NCBI GenBank assembly: GCA_013339895.1
Contig: JABACO010000015.1
Location: 4,955,533 to 5,019,532, forward strand
Origin: Ephydatia muelleri
Lineage: Eukaryota > Porifera > Demospongiae > Spongillida > Spongillidae
Direction: 5' to 3'
Length of the DNA stretch: 64,000 nucleotides
Shown here one piece after another: positions 47,501 to 60,416 of the stretch. A model generated the notes under the pieces. The model ran no database searches, was not told the origin of the DNA, and saw only the letters and a program-made list of their open reading frames with translations. A program made the translations under genes and the position numbers. The stretch's first letter is position 1; every line of letters begins with the position of its first letter.

Positions 47501-50020
47501 ACAAAGATGCTTCATGGTAAGGGCCATATTGTCTATGGGGAGGGGATTCAGCACATGGCATGTACTACACTGGCTTGCTAAAAACTGCACATCGAGGCTT
47601 TCTCAAGAGTTACCTCACTACTCTGGCATGGACTGGTGATGAGGCTTTCCCAAGAGATACTCAGGCATGGACTGGCAAAGAACATCGTGGTGCAACCAAG
47701 TCTGTTGAAACAACAAGATCAATTGGAGGGAGGGAATGTACAAAATATATGGACATGCCTGGAATGAACCAGGAACAGCAGAGTACCTAAGAAGTGTCTC
47801 CTAAGTACTTGAAATCATACACTACCAGTTGATGACCACCAGAAGAAGTGCTGGAGACTCAATCCTGATACTGGCTTGAGTGAAAACATTATATGGTCGG
47901 TTCCACGAACTCAGATGATAAATCATAATTATCTGGAACAAGATGGCCTTGCTCTATAAAGGACAGTGGGAACACATCAGTGGTGGTTCAGATGTCTGTG
48001 TACCATAATAGGATTTATTGAAGTAGATGCATATTGTTACTTAAATAGACATGCAACTCCACCTAAGCATCCAAATTTGGCTATCATGCTATTGTCAAAC
48101 AGGTATGATGGAGCCCCTGTAGAGGAAAACAAACATGTTAGGGCATTACGAAAGAGACCATTGGCACAAAGGGATGACAGCTTTGTTGGAGAGGAAGACT
48201 CCACTGTCCATCATCTTGTCCCTATACCAGAGTATCTGCGTCAGTACGGCAAAAAAAAAGGCAAAAAAAGTGAGAATCATAAGAAGCATGGCTCCTCACT
48301 TAGGTGTCGCTTGTGCCCAAAGCCTGCTCCACCTGCTTATTACTGCTTCTCAACTTGCAGCAATGCCAATGGTTGCAAACCATTTGCACTATGTGGTCCT
48401 AAGTCTGGGCGGAACAGTGGAAATGTGCATTGCTGTCACTGTGCACCAGATTTGAGGAGTGCAGCAATTGTTCTACAGGCCATTGACATACACGTATTCT
48501 CCCAACCCCTTTACTATGTTGTTGTTTCACTTGATTTGGAACGTTTTCATATCATTTACTATATGTGATGCACAGTTATAATCATTTAAAGATCGTGTAT
48601 GTGTTGAAAACGATGAGAACGTTGATAAACTATTGATTATCTCAATTATAGCAAAGGCACATTTGCATTATTCATTATTTCAATCATATATTGAATGAAA
48701 TTGACATTGCCAAAAACTTTCAAACAACAGTTAACTCTTATTGCCTATCGTAAGGTATACCTTACAATATTTTAGGCAATTGTAGGTTTAACAGCTCACT
48801 CTGATTTCAAGTGCTCTAAACACATGCATCCATATCTCCCATCAGAGTCTGTGGCTCAGAGATTATGGATGTATGAAAAGTAACTCTTTCTATTCAGCGT
48901 AGGAGTTTGCAAGAAATAAAATAGGGCAACTGTGGATGGAATACTGATAGTGAAACCAGAAATCCAATTAAAAAACATGCATCACATGTGTCAAGCTTTG
49001 TTTTATCTACTTTAGTGAGCTTACAGTATAACTGTGTACAGTTTACCTTGAAAATTTACAGAGCTTTGATAGATTAGAGTGTCACATGCTTTACAGACAT
49101 CTTGTAATGTGTTACTGATTATGTGTGATTGTATAGCTGACTGAATAACTTCAAACATAATGTGAGAAAATAATCCCCTCATCCTGCTGTTTAGATATGG
49201 GAGCAACATGCGTTTTGCTGTACGCAATATCACAAAATATCCCATGTCATTGGTATATGCTTCCCCAATACCTCTATCACAACTCTGGTCTCCCACCCTC
49301 TTCCAATGCCCACTCCCACTACCCCACCCCCTAATGCTCCTCTTCCTGCTGTCAAACAGGTGGTACACATCCATGCTGGGCAAGAAGTCCAGCCTATCAC
49401 CACTCAAGGCTGAGCTCAGAAAGCTTGAAGTAAGCCCCAAATGGTGGGACCCATGGCCAGTGTCACGTGGATTTGTATTCATTGAAGGTCCCGGTGATCA
49501 CTACAACAGAGTTGTACAAGGAAGGACAAGGCGATGGGCCATCGCTTGGTCCTTTGACCATTCCTTGAAGTATAAGGTCTGCATTCCATTCCATGGATCT
49601 GGTTCCATGCTCATGCATATATGCGGTTTCCACGTGTTGTGCCAGCAAGATGTAGGTCAAGGGGCACGTAAAAGACCACACCCCCAGGAAATGGCACTGT
49701 CCAATTTTCCTGGTACCCCTGAAGGCCTCTCTGAAGCGGTCCAATGGGTCCAGGCTAGGTTCAAGGAGCTGGAGGTGTGTTGGCTTATTTGGGGGAGGTC
49801 TCGTGTCAGTATGAGTGTTCCTCCATCAGGTGGAGTGCTCTATGGTTGCACAGACTAGCTCATGTGTGGAGTTGCGATGTAGTGCCACGAAGGACACATG
49901 GTTGAACCAGAGGAGAAAGAGAAGGCTCCTTCAGCAGTTGGAGAGGCTGGAGCAGCAGTCCAGTACAGGTTTGTGCAAAAATCGCTCATGTCGTGTCATG
50001 TCTGTGCATGTCTAGTTGTT

Positions 50021-50057
<37 letters not shown>

Positions 50058-51234
50058 CGGGTGTATGTTTGTGTATGCATTTGGGATCATTGCCACTAAA
50101 AGGGACCTAACATGTATAAGAATTTGCAGCACAAGCAATAGAAATGTAATGCTTGCATTGAAATTTTTTGTGTGGCTTAAAAGAAATTTAGTGTCTTCAA
50201 CTTCATGACAGATAGTCTGATTCTCAGTGTGTAAGACTGCTATCAGAGAACATCTCAGACTTAGACTTCTTGAATTATTATTTATTTTTATGAAATTTTT
50301 AGTTAGGTCCCTTTTTGCTGAGGCCTACATACCTCCTCTCTTCCCCTTCCCCTTCCCTCACCTCACACTAGACCACGAATGTTTGCCCACCATGTGTAGT
50401 TATGTCTGCACAATATTGGGTACAGTTATCTAACTGATTAGTTAAACCCCCCCCCCCCCCCTCCCCTCCCCACCACCTACCCTAATGCTTGCTCCTGGAT
50501 CTTATCCCTATGAAGATGTGGGGTGCGGAGGATGGACTTATACTGCATATAACCTTTGATCAGTGTAGCATCACTGAGTGTTGTATCATCATTGCCAGGG
50601 GCGTTGTATATCTATTGCCTTGCAAGAGTTACATTGTATTGAGTATTACAAGTCTATCCTGCTATATGCCTCACATGATCACCATTCAGTGCCGGAGCCA
50701 ACGATGATACATGTTGGTCACTCCCACAACTTATCCACCTACTTTACCATGTCACGCCCACTGCCCATTCATCTGGTCACGTGATGTCACCCTATCAGTC
50801 ATGTGACATAGATCTCTCATGCATTTCCTTGTATCCCTCTATTTTGACGCCCACACCTACACAAACCCACACATTCTCACAACCACACTGCACACTGCCA
50901 CGTTCTCTGTCACACACACACACACACACACACACCACATACACTCCCACACATGCACAACACACAAACGTTCCCACACACATGTTTGTTTTCTTCGGAT
51001 GTGCACCAATACGACTTGCCAGGTGGACCTAAAAATGACGGACAGGACAATCTTGCACAGAAGCAGAAGATAATGGAAGAGCTTGCCTCCCTCCACACAC
51101 CCTGCCATGCAGAGTTCCTGTGGAGCACAGCACTGCAGGAGACAGCTGCCAGCCCCGTGTCAAAGAAGGGGGCCTGTCAGGAGGTGTCTCCCTTGGGTGT
51201 GGTCATGAGGGGGGAGTGGCTCTTGAAGGGATGA
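44557..51234 (+). CDS. METTL16: METTL16, RNA N6-adenosine methyltransferase
   Basis: Seven exons: 44557-44878, 45274-45421, 45823-46061, 49360-49429, 49488-49774, 49830-49968, 51023-51234. METTL16 methylates U6 snRNA and MAT2A hairpins using SAM. The N-terminal RNA-binding module starts MHPRNYYKENKPDF and contains LRLNYIHWVEDL. The SAM-binding GVDIGTGASCIYPLLG spans exons 1-2. The catalytic CMCNPPF motif is in exon 3, followed by VSTGDV and the RWYTSMLGKK and QGRTRRWAIAWSF blocks. The C-terminal RRKRRLLQQLE resembles the basic helix of the family. The second vertebrate-conserved region is absent; length is about 470 residues. Four one-base frame breaks remain: about 45346 (deletion), about 45895-45935 (insertion), 46012-46014 (deletion) and 49512-49513 (deletion). 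The last two are in the same context, GAGTT before GT. Splice borders and phases are otherwise intact. Exon 5 may hide a small extra intron at about 49580-49650. Confidence 0.9.
46301..48568 (+). pseudogene. Degenerate piggyBac-like (DDE_Tnp_1_7) element in METTL16 intron 3
   Basis: Blocks in shifting frames follow the order of piggyBac-derived transposases: an N-terminal region (KFRVSVDYWGEIVDI), DYFNHVLYLTNANL with FTKHEFMQCIGVLF, then LVKAVVDAFNECRENQFSPW with NVIDEEVDP (acidic catalytic region), RKPEGVGMEYKVLADAYNVA, LEIQESKENMANKDF, TALVLRPTK, LLKTAHRGFLKSYL, and IGFIEVDAYCYL near the C-terminus. It ends in a Cys-rich tail (CRLCPKP ... CFSTC ... CCHC). Many stops and shifts show it is dead. 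I did not find its terminal repeats or TTAA target duplications with certainty. It inserted in the sense orientation of METTL16. Confidence 0.75.
48569..49359. other. Remainder of METTL16 intron 3
   Basis: AT-rich intron sequence between the piggyBac-like relic and exon 4. A short inverted motif (TAAGGTATACCTTA, 48751-48764) is present; nothing coding. Confidence 0.5.
50087..50318. mobile_element. MITE-like element family A, copy 5
   Basis: Left end GGGATCATTGCCACTAAAAG then GGGACCTAAC; right end GTTAGGTCCCTTTTTGCTG. The internal CTTCATGACAGATAGTCTGA and CAGTGTGTAAGA are shared with the family. It lies in METTL16 intron 6. Confidence 0.85.
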
Positions 51235-52989
51235 CAGAGACGTAGTCCACCAGATCATGCAGTATCTGACCAATAGTATGGCTGTCCATTGAGTTCACTG
51301 TTTCTGTTCCTGTCATGTTTTGTTGTGCATTGGCTTGTGAAGCTCTTTTATCTGTACAGCTTGCATATTACGACATACCTGTAGCTACAATACATGATGT
51401 ATAGGGTCCAGGGTACATGCGTGGGGGGGGGGGGGGGCTAATCAGTTTTCTATGGTGGTTAGCTTTGATATTCATAATTTCCAGGAGGATTTATTAAATT
51501 ATCCAGGGCTAGCAGATCCCCATGTATGATTATTAAATAGAAATAGCCCATTCCTATAACTCAAAGCTTATTTACATATTTCTATATGCTAGTACTCTTC
51601 AAGTTTGATCAACTCAACATAATGGTTTATTCACCTCCACTGGTTAATGCATCTCAATCTACCACTGTGAAGAAATTGGGGGTGGCAAAGATGCAATAAC
51701 TACTGCACTATGCCATACTGAACATATTAGCACGTGGACACCACTGAGTCTTCTGTTACTACACTGTAGCTTCCTTATCAGGGACACAACTGAAATCGAC
51801 ATTTGATACACCTAACCACTCCATCTCCTCCCTCCCATCTCTTCGGAAGACTTTCAGATATATTTGATATCATGATAATGATAAAATCTTCGTGACATAA
51901 CAACTCAGATAAGTCCTGCCAATCATATTTAAAAGCACTTGTATAATATGACCTGGCAAATACTAAATTGATGTGAGCACTTATGCAGTTGTGCTCTGTG
52001 CGGTCAGAGCCATATTTCATGTTATGCATAGGGTTTCCATGGATCCACATTCACAGAACAAATCCAAAAGATTCGATGGAATTGAGGAAATCAAATAACT
52101 GTATTGGTACTGGTTTGTCAACAGAAAACTGCTGAAAGGAATATACCAATGATGCCCTGATGCCCTGGATGGTAATCAAGATGTGGAAGATGATCTACTT
52201 ATTATTTATGTTGTATGACCATTGACCGTGCCTGGCCTGATCTTTTGTGATAACTGCATGTAACCAAAAACAGCATAATTAATAATTTGAAAGTCAAACG
52301 GTTAAGTCACTGTTACAATAAAAATGACTTAGTCAAGCCGTAGTCATGTGCACTGCGAGTAATTTGAAATGTGTTCCACCAGTATTTGTGTCGAGGGATA
52401 CAGTTAATCCCAATTCAAGACCAGCATAACACAATTCATCGTTTGTGCATAAGGTCTATATATATATGCTAGGTATCTGATTTGTATTTGTATGCATAAT
52501 TATAGCTTGTATAGGTTTAATAGCCTAACTATAAATCAAATCGAAGATTTAGTGTTTCATGGTCAACAGTTGCATTTAAAGGTTTGTTTGGTTGGGGAAC
52601 CTGATTGATCGCTTGCATATGTACTATCAACTAAATGCAATCGTCAGTCGGTAGCTTCAAAGCTAGCGGCGTAGCGATGCATGCTGTGACGTCTATTGCA
52701 AGTCCATATTGCCATTTTCCAGTTACATGGGTCTAAAAAGATCTAAGGTAAACCTCTAAATAGCTTCCACACTAGCTACCATCACATCATCCCATGAACA
52801 TATCACCATCATGCACTGCTCAGTACTCCCTCCATGGTAAACCAGTTAAATGTATTTTAATGAATACAAATACTCGATAACCTATAGGCTAAGCAATTGT
52901 AACACTGATAAACATCTTCCTTTCGTCCAGCAGAAATGTATGAGCTAGAATTCATAAACACTTGATTGAAGCAACCACAACGGCTCAAC
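51235..52989. other. Gene-free interval after METTL16
   Basis: About 1.75 kb, AT-rich, with a G15 run at 51423. I see no exon on either strand and no clear element ends. Confidence 0.5.
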
Positions 52990-54176
52990 CTAAGCTGCAT
53001 GCACGCCTTCTATTAACATCCTAATAGCTGTGCTTGCATCCTCCGTCGTCTTCACCCACGTCTTCGCGGCATGAAGAACGGCAGCGTGATTACCGCGTAA
53101 AATGGCCCTAACCTGCTGTCGCTCCACGATCATCTGCTCCTGGCACACGCGATCACAGTCGCACACTTTTCTCGTTGCAGACTCGACCATGACGCCAAGC
53201 CTATTGGTTATGTACGTGGAAAACAGCGTTATGCACTGGGCCACCTTTAGCGCCTCGTTTGCAGCCTCAATCGCCCGCTGGACTTGCGGTGCTGTTACGG
53301 AGGGGTTAAACTGCATCCCGCGATAACTATTCCTCGCAAGGGTTCGTTGGTCATGGAAGTATGGTCGGAAATGAACGCAAGGCACCTGCCAATGTCTTCT
53401 TCCACATTTCTACACTCGTCGTTAATATAGCAAGTTTGCTTAAAGTTTGAAATTGTTTCATTGAACTCATGATTTAAGCAGCCTACTCGATTGACAAGGG
53501 AGCTTGTTTCATCGAACAGAGGTTCGTCCAAGGCTTTGCACTCCTACGGAAACGATAGAAACTGGTACGTGACTACTCGTCCCCTGGGCCATACGAACCA
53601 TACCATCTGGTCTTCCCTCGACGAGACCCGCCATGTTGGCGCCGTCCAGCAACGTCGCTCGCACTGCCTGTAGTTTCAAATATGCGCGTCCAACTCTTTT
53701 ACGCTCAGCATCATGCCCATCGGCACTTCCATTTGCAGCCCACGTCGCCGTGTGTGTTCTGAGACAGCGCCAGGTTCGGTCGATTTCGTCGACGTGGTAG
53801 CAGCGTAGGAAACGAATCGACGGTAGACACAATAGCTTCACTATTCGTTAACTGCAGCGGGGTGGGAATGCGGAGGGAAGACGGGAGGATTTGGAGCCGA
53901 GCGGCTCGCATGGCGTCCGTTATCCTCCGTTTTGATGCGCTTTCCTGGGTTTTGGCTTGCACTGGCCGCTCCCACTTGCGCTTACGATTGGTCATAGACC
54001 AGTACAGCTGTTGGGGTTGCTCTGCCCGCCCGCCCAGCGCAGTACGCGAGTCGATGCACGTCTCCAAAGAGATCGCTGTCGTTCAACAACGACCCTAGGT
54101 CCAAAGAGTCCAAGCTGGCAAGGCCTTCCAAATAGTCTACCGGGTACCTAGCCGACAACGATCCAAGGTCTAGCAT
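52990..54176 (-). CDS. Unidentified intronless coding region with frame breaks
   Basis: Five overlapping minus-strand frames join into one plausible protein of about 390 residues. It starts MLDLGSLSARYPVDYLEGLA, with an acidic Leu/Asp-rich segment (LDLGSLLNDSDLFGD) reminiscent of transactivation domains. A basic region follows (NRKRKWERP, SKRRITDAMRAAR), then DRTWRCLRTHTATWAANGS, then a Cys/acidic part (NDECRNVEEDIGRCLAF), and a helical C-terminal part (VQRAIEAANEALKVAQC ... RMLIEGVHAA) stopping at 52990. Shifts are needed near 54060, 53790, 53545 and 53340. No known domain is recognised. GC content and codon texture are more gene-like than the surroundings. It could be a real intronless gene with assembly indels, or a decayed one. 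Confidence 0.4.
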
Positions 54177-54761
54177 GGGTTTGCGGCGTGTCGGTTGTAA
54201 TACGACCGTGCCGTGATTTGTGAATTAGTGCGCCTCTCCGCTATGTGGCACGCCATAAGTATTGCATGAAAATGACTAAAATCGCCCCTTTATAGGCGCT
54301 CAAGAAACGAAGTGGAATTATTTTTAAAACAATTATTATGATGATTCGAATCGAGGGTACTATAGTACACTGGAGCACTCACTGCACAAACAAGCAATTC
54401 ACATGAAAAGTTGAGAAATAATCACAGGATGCCCGATAATCGTCATGAGATAAATCGCATTCATTCCACTAGCACAACTGTTTTCCTTTGACGAAACAAA
54501 GAGGAAGTAAACGATTGCCGTACATGACCATCCCCTCGGGATGCTCAAAAGTACTTAGTGGCATATGCTCACCCTACCTCAATAGCCTTGATTGCCAATG
54601 TCCATACAAGGAAAACTGTCGTCATTATCACCCTGCGTGGGGATTCCAATTGTTAATTTGGAGCATAATATCCACCCCTCCCCAAAAGTACAAGGATAAA
54701 GGGAAAATGTCTTTATTTATTTTTACATGTAGACAGGAATTGAAGAGCTTTTCAAAGCCTG
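54177..54761. other. Interval before ANAPC7 3' end
   Basis: AT-rich sequence, probably the 3' flank of ANAPC7 and the 5' flank of the unidentified region. A plus-strand open frame (from 54488) with a Cys/His cluster is discussed under rejected items. Confidence 0.5.
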
Positions 54762-57352
54762 CTAAGATCTTTTGTGACTTACATCGATTTCTTCATCAGC
54801 ATGCAGTGCCACGCCTCCTGCCAAAGCTTCACTGTCCTTGAAAAGCTCAAGGGGCCCACGGGGGAGGAGCTCTGTGTTCTGCCCACACTGAAGTCCTGAT
54901 CGAGCCTTCTCACAAGTCGGGTCTTTGCTGAAGAAGAGACCTTTGTACTTAGGGGCACAGCTTTCTATTAATATCTAATTAATCTGATCAGCATTGTGTT
55001 AAAATTTCTTCTTTTTTTTAAGTGTACAAAAAGACAATTGTATATAAAGAGTAGGCATAGATAAATGAGTATTGTTTTAACATTGGGTAGATTGTCTGGT
55101 TCCTTGTGTGGTATATAAAATGTTGTATTTGTGTCAATTCCTTGCTTGAATACCTGGACCTCTCCCCCCCCCCACCCCTCCCACCCATAATGTGAGCTGC
55201 ATGGTCGTAAGACATATAGAGTGGTCCATATGATTAGTTGCCCCCAACCATACTAAGCCAAACCTTAGTGCTAGTCTGAAGTGTTCCATTGCATCACCAT
55301 AGCGTTTCAGTTTCTCTGCAGGAGGCTACCCAGCTTTGTATGAAGTCCAGCTGTGCAATGCGTTCGTTCTGTACACTTCAGTAATCTTTCATTACAGAAC
55401 GAACAAGCAAATAGAATTACCCGATGGACCCCACTCTTGAAGGGCAACGTACACTTCAGCAGCTTTCTCCATATTACCCTCACGTTCATAGATATCAGCC
55501 AGGGCCAATGGGGCATCAGAAAACTGGCCATCCAAGTCCACCGCCTTAAGCAAGTTCACCTTGGCCTAATCAAATGGAAAACATTTTTGAGAACACAGTG
55601 GCAGCTGATTCGTCAGTCAGTCCAAATGAAATTTATTTCCAACCTAACACAAACATACCCTCACCTTCTGAATCGTGGAAGGACCGGATGATTGGGCAAT
55701 GCCTTCCAACTGCATGTAATAGTGTGGAAACCATGGAAACAGAAGTGTGAAGAGAGGGAGGGGGAGAGAGGGAGACCACACAGACACAGATACAGGCAGC
55801 AGGTTTGAGCAACATCAAATCAATTGTGCATCATGTGAATGCTGAACGAGTCACCCTCCCATACTCACAAATAGCTGCACAAACTATTTGTTTCAATATC
55901 AACACTGTATGTACTCTTCTATACATGACAGGACCAAAGTGTGTGCATCACTACTTTTAACCACATGCACAGTAATTGATGCATGCATAAAAGACAAAGC
56001 ATCTCCTCAAACTGGTATACCAATTGCTGCATTGGACACTACACTCGTTCATGGTGTACATTTCTCCTTCTCCCTCCCTGCCACCCTCAATGCCTACCCT
56101 TTACGCCTCAACCCCCTCCCACATCCACCCTCACATATACACACACACATAAAGTTGCTGTGCTGGCTGCTTGATGTACTGTTTCGCCATTCGGGCAATT
56201 TCAATGGCTTCAGTGTCTGATTTTGTAACCTGGTAACATCGGATCAGTGCTGTGTGTGTATGAGAACACGCCACTTCAAGCACTCACACAGCACAAATTA
56301 CACACATGAAGCTTAGTAAAGTGTCTAGCTATAAGCAAAGCTGATATATCTGAATAGGCAAATTAAAAACTATTACACTTCAAACCACTCCATTATGAAA
56401 ATGAGTAATTAATGATAATGCAATGCATTTTATTAATCGTCTAGGTTGACTTGTATATTATCATTTATAAGTCTAATTTTAAAACATGAAGGTACCTCCA
56501 TCTATTTTACAACTTAACAAATGTAATTGACACATTGGGGCCGATGCAGTACTTCATACTTAAATGATTTGTACTCTGCCCTACCCCTCCTCCCAAATTA
56601 CGCAGCCAGATTCCGCTGAAGACTTAAACTCAAGGTGGAAAATGAACCATGGGCATGTGACTATCATTGCCAGCCTCTAAGTGCACTTATTTCTCTAACA
56701 ATTTAACGTTATTTGGATCAGTATTGTACATGTCAGAGCTTGTGGTCTTAGTTTGCCCAATACTTCCACCATTGAATGTAAGTACTACGAGCAGGGCAGT
56801 ATTTCCTCACACCACATTGCAGGTTAGAATGCTTCCCATTAGTCACCTCCCCGTGTACTGCCGCCACATGCCCACCATACCTTCATACGCTTCAAAGAAT
56901 GCGGGTCCTGATGGATCGTTTCTGCATACTTCCTGATGGCTTGCTTTGTGTCATGCTTTGCAAAGCTAAGTGACGCTGAACAGAAAAATATAGATTATCA
57001 CATTCACATATGTCCACACACAGACACACACACACACACATACACACCAACTATTTTTGCAAGGTGTAAACAGTTATGACATCTTCAGAACTACACCTTT
57101 AATGAACACCTCCCACCCTATTTTCGTAAGTAGAGAATTTGAAACGGACGAAAGGGGGGGGGGGGGGGGGGGGGGACACTCCTCTGTAAGCACCCTGTAC
57201 ACAGCACATTTGGGGTGAGGGGAGGAGTACAAGAAGGGAAATGCAATTTGTGATGCCAGTGCTGAGGATCAGTAACTTATCTGCACTAGTTTGTAGATGC
57301 ATTTATAAATTTATGTATTCAATCCACTGGTGCACAAGATATGTAAGTACAT

Positions 57353-57392
<40 letters not shown>

Positions 57393-60373
57393 CACTGAAA
57401 CACTCAAGGCACACATGCCTTTAAATACACACCTTGCAAGAAATTAGCCTCAGTGCTTTTGAAACACAATGACTGCGCCTACAGTGAGATAATTCATACT
57501 TTACAAACATGTAACCCATGTTATTCAAAGACACAACTGCCCAGACACATTTTTTCATCGCACACCTCAAGGCAACAAACCATACCTTTGCAATAAAGCA
57601 ATGGGCTTGGTTCCGGTCAGCCAGGTCTCTGTTTCTGCTGATGCTCCACCCCTTGGCCACCAGGGCTCTGGGTGTATGGTGCTCACACACAGCAGCTCAG
57701 AGGACAACCTTATATGGTAATGGGTCAGAATGGTAGAGACCATAATACCTCATCACTACACATGCAAAGATCTTCAGCACACACACATACACATCACTAT
57801 ACACACGCACAATCAGCACACACACATACACACACACACACAGACACACACATACACACTAACTATACACCATAGTTAAGACTAATCACGATTTGCTATA
57901 CACTGGCATAAAACGTATTAAACACAAACAATTTGGAACATTCTATGAGATAATGACCCTTGTCCGATTTATGTTTATAACATAAAACTCAAATTGCTGT
58001 AACTTATCAACGATTAATGCTATCGACTCACTATTTTCAAAACTTCATCCTACATCGTTTCTCTATGTGTAAATGTAGTTTGGTGCCTTGCACAATCATA
58101 GTGCCGACGTTACGAGGTCCGATACCCCATCTTGTTCAAAACCTCTACATCTTTAGGTAGGAGCATTCAAATTGTTTCAAATTCGGTTTGACTTAGAGGG
58201 GTCCTGTTGCTATTGATTTGTTCTGTTCGTTAACATTTTGCTTTATCCATTACGGAGATACTGCTGTGCAAATTTAATGTACATTTTCCCAGTCGTTTCG
58301 CGCCAATCATTTTGGCAAACCACGTACCCACGTACAATTCAATGTATGGGGGAAATTTTTGGCGGAATAGAGCGGGAAAATGTGTATAGACTTTGCACAG
58401 CTGTATCTCTGTAACGGATGGGATACAAATCAAGGAACTTAACAATCAATAGCGACAGGACCCAACACCGAATTTGAAGAGATTTAAACGTTCCTACCTA
58501 AAGATGTGGAGGTTTAAAACCTGATGGGGTATCAGACCTCATAATGCTGGCACTATGATTGTGCAAGGCACCAAAATACCTATTCGCATAGTGAAATGGT
58601 GCAGGATGAAATATTGAAAATAGGAAGTTGATAGCATTAACCGTTCGCAAGTTATAGCAATTGGGTTTTATGTTATAAACATAAATCCACGGGTCATTAT
58701 CTCGTAGAACGTTCCATTTGCCAAGAGATTTCGATACTACATGTACTGCATGGCCAAAAGAAACACTAACAGCACTGGCTAAGGTGTACATCACACGAGG
58801 CTGGCACCATCACATGCAGCCATCCCATGTAGCACTGGCTAAGGTGTACATCACATGAGGCTGGCACCATCACATGCAGCACTGGCTAAGGTGTACACCA
58901 CACAAGGCTGGCACCATCACATGTAGCACTGGCTATGGTGTACACCACACGATTCTGGCACCATCACAAGCAGCATTGGCTAATGAGACTGGCACCATCA
59001 CATGTAGCACTGGCTATGGTGTACACCACACAAGGCTGGCACCATCACATGTAGCACTGGCTAAAGTGTACACCACACGAGGCTGGCACCATCACATGTA
59101 GCACTGGCTATGGTGTACACCACACAAGGCTGGCACCATCACATGTAGCACTGGCTAAAGTGTACACCACACGAGGCTGGCACCATCACATGTAGCACTG
59201 GCTATGGTGTACACCACACGAGGCTGGCACCATCACATGTAGCACTGGCTAAGGTGTACACCACACGAGGCTGGCACCATCACGTGCATTTACTGCAGTC
59301 TGCAGTGATTTGATTGTGAGCTGTTCTGATGTGGGTGATTAAAGATATGTTGACACTCTTACAGATACAGTAGTTCAGTTGGGGGAGGGGGGAGGACAAT
59401 ACGTCTGTACGAAATAATTAAATACGAGCAAGACTTAATGAAAAAAAACCTTTGAACTTTTGCAGAATCTGAAATCCGTGCAAATGTGTCCATGTGTCTG
59501 AGAGTGTACTGATCTTGTATTCTTGCCTACATCAAGGGAGCAACATTAAACCACAAGTATTCTTTAGAGCATACAAGTTGCACTAACTGTGTTGAATAGT
59601 TCTTCCGCTCCACCCCTCCTCCCCAGTCTTGCCATGCATAAGGCCAAGTCACAGTTCATATCTGGACTGAAGTTGAAATTCTAACATTGCAATGGAGATG
59701 GTATAATATGATAACACCTTCCTTCACATACTGAAATTGTGAATTTATAAATATGTAACACAATTTTGGCAATCAAAAATATATCTACTTTTATTAATTA
59801 ACAGACACTACTGGCTAATCAGCTACAATGATTTCTAATAGATCCACTGATGATGTCATTAATATACAAACAGAATAAAACAAGGAGTACAGTTGTAGAA
59901 ACGTGGGAGGTTTGCACATTGGAAGGCACCCTCACACACGTGTATCCAAACACCTCTCCCTCTCCCACACTACTCCACTTACTTCTTTCCTCATCTTTTG
60001 GAATGACATGACAGCTCCTGTTGGCAAATATAAAGCAACGTTTGTGAGTCACTTAATTCCAGGTCCTCATGACTACATCAATGTGACAATCCATTCAGGT
60101 GGTATGTGGGAGGATATGGTATGAGGGGAGTGGTATGTGGGAGGATGTGGTATGAGGGAGGATGTGGTATGAGGGAGGATGTGGTATGAGGGAGGATGTG
60201 GTATGAGGGAGGATGTGGTATGTGGGAGGATGTGGTATGAGGGAGTGGTATGTGGTGTGAGAAAAAGTGACACATGGAAGGACACATTGAGGGAGGGGTG
60301 GGGTGAAGTATATACACACATGCATCCATGTAACTACACATGCTGTATGCACAGCACACACACACACACACAC

Positions 60374-60416
<43 letters not shown>

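Noticed and set aside
49430-49487. Reading METTL16 straight through 49430-49487 without splicing.
   Set aside because: It would insert about 19 non-conserved residues; the GTAAGC donor and the AAG acceptor restore the VP...TE block expected before QGRTRRW.
54488-54841. A plus-strand open frame with CPYKENCRHYH resembling a CCCH zinc finger.
   Set aside because: The spacing C-x10-C-x5-C-x3-H does not fit the canonical finger well, no partner exons are seen, and its 3' part is antisense to the last ANAPC7 exon.
58765-59284. A second CRISPR-like array.
   Set aside because: The whole unit repeats without variable spacers; it is a eukaryotic minisatellite.
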